DNA of 64,000 nucleotides from Bin87 sp965262485 (lineage in GTDB: Bacteria; Chloroflexota; Dehalococcoidia; Lucifugimonadales; UBA3495), in NCBI GenBank assembly GCA_965262485.1, contig OZ253540.1, forward strand, positions 1,116,001 to 1,180,000, given 5' to 3'. Every line of letters begins with the position of its first letter. Positions within the stretch are counted from its first letter, which is position 1. A program made the position numbers and the translations under genes. A model generated the notes under the pieces. The model ran no database searches and had not been told where the DNA came from. It saw only the letters and a program-made list of their open reading frames with translations. This document shows, in pieces, positions 59,076 through 64,000 of the stretch.

Positions 59076-60364
59076 CCGTTGGTGATTGAACCGAGATGTT
59101 CCCAGAAATTCGGATAGGAGACCGACGCGTCTTCGGAGCCGTGAATCGTTGTCGTTCCGGATGCTGCCAACCCCGCCACCGCGAGCGACATAGCCAACCG
59201 ATGGTCGCCGTGACTCTCCACGTCCGTGCCGGTGAGCTTGGAAACTCCCCGAATGACCATGCCATCTTCGCGCGGGTCGATGTTGGCGCCCATGCGCCGG
59301 AGTTCGGACACCGTGGTTTCGATGCGGTCGGACTCTTTCACCCGCAGTTCGGCCGCGTCCCGGAAAACGGTTTCCCCGTGGGCGAAGCAGGCCGCTACGG
59401 CCAAAACCGGCAACTCGTCGATCATAATCGGGATAATCTCGCCGCCCAGTTCGATGGCCTGCAAACTGGCAGAGGTCGCCACAACGTCGGCGACCGGCTC
59501 TCCTCCCTCGGTGCGCCGGTTTTCCAGACGGAGGCAATCGCCGGCTCCCATCATTTGGAGTGCATCTATGATGCCGGCCCGGCTTGGGTTGAGACCTACG
59601 CCGGTGATGGTGACCCTGGCGTTGGGGTGGATCAGACCGGCCACCATCCAGAATGCCGCCGAGGAAATATCGCCGGGAACCGCCACGTCAACGGCTTTGA
59701 GGGTGGTGGGATTCAGCGTGAGGGCCAAGCCATCAGAACTGATCCGGGCCCCCATGGCGGCCATCATGCGTTCCGTATGGTCGCGGGACAGGGCCGGTTG
59801 GTGGAGCACGGTGGGACCGGTGGCGGAAAGTCCGGCGAGCATCAGGCACGATTTCACCTGGGCGCTGGCCACCGGCATGTCGTATTCGATGGGACGCAGG
59901 TTGCCACCCCGAATCGCCAGGGGGGCGAGAGTGTCACTGTGGCGGCCCATGATGGAAGCTCCCATCTGTTGCAGCGGCTGGACGATGCGGCCCATGGGAC
60001 GGGTGCGCAAAGACCCATCGCCGGTTAGCACCGAAAGGAACTCCTGGCCCGCCAACAGTCCGGACAACAATCGCATTGAGGTGCCGCTGTTGCCGGCGTC
60101 GAGCATGTCGGTGGGTTCATGCAGATGTGGCCCCAAGCCGGAAACACGCACACTGCCTGGTTCGTCCAGGGGCTCAATCGCAACGCCCATAGCCCTGAGG
60201 CAGGCAGCGGTGGATTGCACATCGGCTCCGTCGGACAGTCCGGTTACGGTGGCCGCGCCTTCTGCAATGGCGTTGAGGATCAACGACCGGTGCGAAACGG
60301 ACTTATCGCCCGGCACCGCGAGCGAACCACCAAGAGAATGGGGGCTAACTATAGTTTCAGTCAC
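59072..60364 (-). CDS. aroA: 3-phosphoshikimate 1-carboxyvinyltransferase (EPSP synthase)
   Basis: AroA joins shikimate-3-phosphate and PEP to EPSP, the sixth step of the shikimate pathway. The 430-residue protein has GDKSVSHRSLILNAIAEGA, LDAGNSGTSMRLLSGLLAG, TGDGSLRTRPMGRIVQPL, and the C-terminal RVKESDRIETTVSELRRMG and SHGDHRLAMSLAVAGL, all family signatures. The GTG start has AGGGAGAGAATCG upstream. It follows tyrA by 19 bases, so aromatic amino-acid genes lie together. Confidence 0.96.
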   Translation of the reverse strand: MTETIVSPHSLGGSLAVPGDKSVSHRSLILNAIAEGAATVTGLSDGADVQSTAACLRAMGVAIEPLDEPGSVRVSGLGPHLHEPTDMLDAGNSGTSMRLLSGLLAGQEFLSVLTGDGSLRTRPMGRIVQPLQQMGASIMGRHSDTLAPLAIRGGNLRPIEYDMPVASAQVKSCLMLAGLSATGPTVLHQPALSRDHTERMMAAMGARISSDGLALTLNPTTLKAVDVAVPGDISSAAFWMVAGLIHPNARVTITGVGLNPSRAGIIDALQMMGAGDCLRLENRRTEGGEPVADVVATSASLQAIELGGEIIPIMIDELPVLAVAACFAHGETVFRDAAELRVKESDRIETTVSELRRMGANIDPREDGMVIRGVSKLTGTDVESHGDHRLAMSLAVAGLAASGTTTIHGSEDASVSYPNFWEHLGSITNG

Positions 60365-60383
60365 CGATTCTCTCCCTAGCCGG

Positions 60384-61421
60384 TTATGGCTTTTCGTCGC
60401 GCCGGCGGGTGCGGTTGGGGTCGTCGTCTTTTTCCAGCATCATGAGGCGTCGGGCGCGGTTGGCCAATCCCCCAAGGAACATCTGACCCATTGACTGGGT
60501 GAACGTGGGGTAGTCGGGGGAGGTTTCGGTTTCCCGGGAGCGTGGGTTGACATCGCCAGCCATCAACTTGGCGCGGGCAATCCTGGCGTCCTCGAACAGT
60601 GTCATCACAGCGTCTGTATCCGGTGGTTCGCTCCCAGAGTCCAGTAGTTTGCGATACTCGTACAGCTCACGGATGAAGGCATCGATCCAGGCGACAATGG
60701 GTTCGGCGTTGCTGACGCAAATGTCGCGGTGCATGGTTGCGTCGCCGGACGCCAGCCGGGTGATGTCGCGGTAGCCGGACGACGCCAGCTGGCCAATGTC
60801 GGACCAGTTGGCCGATTTGCTGGTGCAGCCCACCAGCGCCGTGGACACCAGGAAGGGAAGGTGGCTTACCGCAGCCACGAAGCTATCGTGCTCGTCCAGG
60901 CCAATGAAGTAGGGTTCTGCTCCCACCGCCTCCGCCAGCGTGGTGATTTCTCCCACGGCGCGCTGGCTGGCCTTTGGGCTGGGGATTACGCAGTATGGTT
61001 TACCCGCGAAGAGGGTGGCATCGGCGTTGTCGGGGCCGGGAGTTTCCCGGCCGGCCATGGGATGCCCGCCGACGAAGTCCACAGAATCCGGCAGCAGCTC
61101 GTCGGCCCACTTTAGCACCTGGGTTTTGGTGCTGCCGACATCGGTAACGACGCAGCCTTCCGGCAGGTAGGGCGCCATGCCTTCCATAAGTTCGCGCATG
61201 GCGAGAACCGGTGTGGCCAGAACGATAACATCGGCTTCGTGGATGGCGTTTCCCAACCGACCTTCCACCCGGTCGAAGGCCTGGCGTCGCTGGGCTCCCA
61301 CCCTGGAAGCATGTTCCGAATCGGTGCCCACCACGGTCAGGTTGCGTAATGACGAGGCACGCAGCGCCAATCCGAGCGATGTGCCGATCAATCCGGTGCC
61401 GATTACAGTGATTTGTGCCAC
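60384..61421 (-). CDS. tyrA: Prephenate dehydrogenase
   Basis: TyrA oxidatively decarboxylates prephenate to 4-hydroxyphenylpyruvate on the way to tyrosine. The protein of about 345 residues starts VAQITVIGTGLIGTSLGLAL (Rossmann loop GTGLIG), with VVTDVGSTKTQVL, FVGGHPMAGRETPGPDNAD (catalytic His and Arg region) and AVSHLPFLVSTALV. I use GTG at 61421; the frame is open much further upstream but through repeat sequence. No ACT domain is seen, so feedback control through one is not expected. It heads the tyrA-aroA-gmk-lipA operon. Confidence 0.93.
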   Translation of the reverse strand: MAQITVIGTGLIGTSLGLALRASSLRNLTVVGTDSEHASRVGAQRRQAFDRVEGRLGNAIHEADVIVLATPVLAMRELMEGMAPYLPEGCVVTDVGSTKTQVLKWADELLPDSVDFVGGHPMAGRETPGPDNADATLFAGKPYCVIPSPKASQRAVGEITTLAEAVGAEPYFIGLDEHDSFVAAVSHLPFLVSTALVGCTSKSANWSDIGQLASSGYRDITRLASGDATMHRDICVSNAEPIVAWIDAFIRELYEYRKLLDSGSEPPDTDAVMTLFEDARIARAKLMAGDVNPRSRETETSPDYPTFTQSMGQMFLGGLANRARRLMMLEKDDDPNRTRRRDEKP

Positions 61422-61580
61422 GTGCGTATTCTGCCTTTCGGTACAGATTCTTGAGCGTCGCCTGCGCAGAGATGGCGCTCCCGGTTGTTGACAGGAGTAG
61501 TGTACAACATCCGCTGGCGGCGGTAAAACCTGGCGCCTGCGCTCACGCGAACCAACTTTGTCAAACCAAGACAACGTACT

Positions 61581-61752
61581 GTCATTGCGAGCAGCACCCC
61601 TCACCCCAACCCCTCTCCCTCCGGGAGAGGGGTTATCGGCCCCCCCGGCGCATCTTCTCCCCTCGCCCTCCGGGAGAGGGGTTGGGGGTGAGGGCGGAAC
61701 ACCCGTCCCTCTGCGTCCTGCCACCCCGTATCAAATACGGGGTCGCAATGAC
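61581..61752. repeat. Composite palindromic repeat block
   Basis: GTCATTGCGAG is followed by CCCTCTCCCTCCGGGAGAGGGG, then a second inverted copy CCCTCCGGGAGAGGGGTTGG and, near 61722-61752, CACCCCGTATCAAATACGGGGT with CGCAATGACAT. The block combines the repeat families seen at 44.8 and 51.0 kb. From 61422 to 61944 nothing else was recognised besides the upstream region of proV. Confidence 0.65.
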
Positions 61753-61944
61753 ATATTAAGTGGGTATACGTGAGACTTCCATCAGGGTTGACAAAAACCG
61801 GCATCCGGGCCTACGGTAGTCCGAACGCTCCCCATGCGTAAACACGGCATGGGACAGGGCCGGGTCCTGCATTGAAATCTATAACGAGATTCCGAAATAC
61901 GCCCCCGGATACATCGCAATTTCGCGCCTTGGGGTGATCTTAAA

Positions 61945-63303
61945 ATGGCTACGGACGATAAACCACTCGCCGGTCTGACGCCAGTGGACACCTCGAATGA
62001 ATCTGGCGAAGAACCCTACATCAGGGTCAGGTCAGTGTGGAAAGTATTCGGAAAAGATCCCGAGAAGGTTCTGAACCCTGAATACGCCGACAAGGGCAAA
62101 TCGTATTTTCAATCCGAATTTGGCAATGTCGTTGGCCTGCAGGATGTGTCATTCGACGTCCAAAAGGGCGAGACTTTTGTCATCATGGGGTTGTCGGGAA
62201 GCGGCAAATCCACGATGGTGCGCTGCCTGATCCGGTTGATAGAGCCAACCGCCGGCGAGATCGTTATCAACGGCCATGACATCACCCGGATGTCGGAGAA
62301 AGACCTGATCGAGTTTCGCCGCAGCGGAATCGCCGTTGTGTTTCAACATTACGGCTTGATGCCCCACCGGAACGTTATTGATAACGCGGCGTGGGGATTG
62401 GAAGTGCAGGGCGTGACGAAAGACGAGCGTTATTCCCGCACGCGCGACGTTCTGAAACTGGTTGGCCTGTCCGGTTGGGAAGAGGCGTATCCGCGGCAGT
62501 TATCGGGCGGGATGCAGCAACGGGTTGGACTGGCTCGCGCCCTGGCTGTCCACACTGACATCATGCTGATGGACGAGCCGTTCAGCGGGTTGGATCCCCT
62601 GATCCGACGCCAGATGCAGGACGAACTCCTGCGCCTCCAATCTGAGCTGAAAAAGACCATCGTTTTTATCACGCACGACCTGAACGAGGCATTGAAGCTG
62701 GGTGACCGCATCGCGATTATGCACGACGGCCGGATAGCGCAAATCGGTTCCCCCGAGGATATTGTCCTGCGTCCCGAGGACGAATACGTGGGAGATTTCA
62801 CCCAGGACGTTCGACTGGAAAGCGTACTGACCGCCAGCAAGGTTATGGTAACCCCAAAGGCAACCGTCATGGGCCACCAGGGTCCGCGGGCGGCTCTGCA
62901 CACCATCGGCAACAGCGACGGCGACGCCGCCTGGGTGGTCGATATGCGGGAGCGTTACATCGGGTTGCTGTCCATTACCAACGCGGAGCGGGCGGTGCGG
63001 GCCGGGGTAAGGCGATTCGACCAGGCTTGGGATTTTGTTGACCGCGAATACCAGGCAGTTGCGCCGACAACAAAGTTCGACGCTTTGATTCAGATGGCGA
63101 TGGCGAGCGACTTCCCAATACCCATTGTGGATGACGCCGACGTTTTGGTCGGTGAAGTCCACCGTAGCGCCCTGGTAGAAGCGCTGGCCGAAACCTCTGC
63201 GGCTGATACCGATTACGAGGCCAACGCCGCCGAAAACGCGCTGATAGCCGAATCCCGTGTTGAAAATGGCGCCAATATTGACGCGGCCGATTCAGAAAAA
63301 TAA
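61945..63303 (+). CDS. proV: Glycine betaine/proline ABC transporter ATP-binding protein
   Basis: ProV powers uptake of compatible solutes such as glycine betaine or proline betaine. The 452-residue protein has Walker A GLSGSGKST at residues 82-90, VVFQHYGLMPHRNVIDNAAW (Q-loop), the signature LSGGMQQRVGLARAL, Walker B IMLMDEPFSGLD and VFITHDLNEALKLGD. A CBS-type regulatory region follows from about 290 (DMRERYIGLLSITNAERAVR, DFPIPIVDDADVLVGEVH), as in ionic-strength-sensing OpuA. A roughly 50-residue N-terminal extension precedes the ATPase. proW follows 67 bases downstream. Confidence 0.94.
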   Translation: MATDDKPLAGLTPVDTSNESGEEPYIRVRSVWKVFGKDPEKVLNPEYADKGKSYFQSEFGNVVGLQDVSFDVQKGETFVIMGLSGSGKSTMVRCLIRLIEPTAGEIVINGHDITRMSEKDLIEFRRSGIAVVFQHYGLMPHRNVIDNAAWGLEVQGVTKDERYSRTRDVLKLVGLSGWEEAYPRQLSGGMQQRVGLARALAVHTDIMLMDEPFSGLDPLIRRQMQDELLRLQSELKKTIVFITHDLNEALKLGDRIAIMHDGRIAQIGSPEDIVLRPEDEYVGDFTQDVRLESVLTASKVMVTPKATVMGHQGPRAALHTIGNSDGDAAWVVDMRERYIGLLSITNAERAVRAGVRRFDQAWDFVDREYQAVAPTTKFDALIQMAMASDFPIPIVDDADVLVGEVHRSALVEALAETSAADTDYEANAAENALIAESRVENGANIDAADSEK

Positions 63304-63370
63304 CAACGGCCTGACCACCTGAGCCATATCGCCGGCACTCCATCCGTCACGCCTGTTACGAGAGGAAATC

Positions 63371-64000
63371 ATGGCAGGGATTACCAAAGAAGAGCCTGAA
63401 ACCGGGGAGGCGGAATCGGTCCAGACTGCATCGAGCGCACCGGACGCGACATCGCGGCTCACGCTTGGCAACATCCCAACACTGTATAAATGGGCAACCG
63501 GCATTGCGGCCGTTCTGGTCGTGTTGATTGCCAGCCTCCTGATCTGGGGGCCGGAGATGGAGTTTCCGACGACGGTGGCTCGAACGACGTCAAGTGACGG
63601 GACAGCGACTTTTGACCGGTCGCTTAGGAACGTTACGGGAAGCGCCATTGACGATGGAGCCACCTGGTTGATTAGAGAAGGCAGCTGGCTGTTCGGAGGG
63701 ATCAAGAACGGTGTTACGTATGTGCTGTTGTACATTGAAACCGGTCTGAAGTGGCTGCCATGGCCGGCAATTGTCCTGGGGCTGGCGCTGGCGTCCTTTG
63801 CAGTGGGACGCTGGGCATTCCTGATATTTACGACGGCGGCTTTTCTCTACATCGGCTTTATGGGGCTTTGGGAAAACACCATAGACACCATTGCATTGAT
63901 GGTGGTGGCGGTAGCGTTGTCGGTGGCGGCCGGGCTGCCGCTGGGCGTGCTGGCCGCGCGCAACCAGACTGCGGACCGCATCCTGCGCCCAATCCTGGAC
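63371..64000 (+). CDS. proW: Glycine betaine/proline ABC transporter permease (partial)
   Basis: The gene starts at ATG 63371 (AGAGGAAATC upstream) and runs off the end of the window after 210 codons. The N-terminal tail is acidic (ITKEEPETGEAESVQTA), then come membrane segments: WATGIAAVLVVLIASLLIW, WPAIVLGLALASFAVGRWAF and LIFTTAAFLYIGFMGLW, then IDTIALMVVAVALSVAAGLP followed by GVLAARN, the start of the BPD permease domain. A long periplasmic-type loop lies between the first and second segments. With proV it forms a ProU/OpuA-type transporter; the substrate-binding gene is not visible. Confidence 0.92.
   Translation, partial: MAGITKEEPETGEAESVQTASSAPDATSRLTLGNIPTLYKWATGIAAVLVVLIASLLIWGPEMEFPTTVARTTSSDGTATFDRSLRNVTGSAIDDGATWLIREGSWLFGGIKNGVTYVLLYIETGLKWLPWPAIVLGLALASFAVGRWAFLIFTTAAFLYIGFMGLWENTIDTIALMVVAVALSVAAGLPLGVLAARNQTADRILRPILD

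Overview
The window is a GC-rich, densely coded bacterial chromosome segment. No rRNA or tRNA gene, CRISPR array, complete prophage or transposase was recognised. The gene content fits a Chloroflexota-type heterotroph, probably a marine SAR202/Dehalococcoidia-like lineage, but no marker gene was placed phylogenetically, so this is inference. It rests on several amidohydrolases and a paired acyl-CoA dehydrogenase operon, a fused AccDA carboxyltransferase, a MetH split into two proteins, T-box control of branched-chain amino-acid genes, a predicted selenoprotein and osmolyte genes.

Layout. 0-1.4 kb: a frameshifted cadherin-like surface protein. 1.7-11.8 kb: M1 aminopeptidase, two-gene methionine synthase, then Ppx/GppA with two thymidylate-kinase-like proteins. 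11.9-14.4 kb: acyl-CoA dehydrogenase pair. 14.4-19.4 kb: accessory stretch with VapBC, a ribbon-helix-helix regulator behind its own palindromic operator, an N-acyl-D-amino-acid deacylase and a CoiA-like nuclease. 19.0-21.5 kb: a promoter, a small ORF, panD and two methyltransferases closed by a terminator. 21.5-26 kb: HTH protein, acetolactate synthase 1 behind a T-box, membrane protein, TsaD. 26.2-29.8 kb: CNNM/CorC-type protein, histidine phosphatase, TilS. 29.8-38.1 kb: amidohydrolase remnant, AccDA, the qor/SprT-like/DUF59/Mrp block, a GreA-like fusion, a peroxiredoxin with in-frame UGA, and an MBL-fold nuclease-like protein. 38.1-44.7 kb: ilvB-ilvN-ilvC-(PH-like gene)-leuA, with a T-box in front of ilvB and a Leu/Val-rich leader peptide in front of leuA. 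45-49.1 kb: Uma2-like protein and a second, larger frameshifted surface protein. 49.5-57.4 kb: GuaB, MetG, polyprenyl synthase, YtcJ-like amidohydrolase, lactonase-like MBL protein and HAD phosphatase. 57.5-61.4 kb: tyrA-aroA-gmk-lipA operon. 61.9 kb to the end: proV and the start of proW.

The most interesting points are the predicted selenocysteine peroxiredoxin (36.4-36.9 kb); the panD plus betaine-type N-methyltransferase operon (19-21.5 kb), which may make methylated beta-alanine; two acetolactate synthases with separate T-boxes plus a leuA leader peptide; and two surface-protein genes that carry all the small frameshifts seen, several at homopolymers. Dispersed palindromic repeats sit in most long intergenic gaps.
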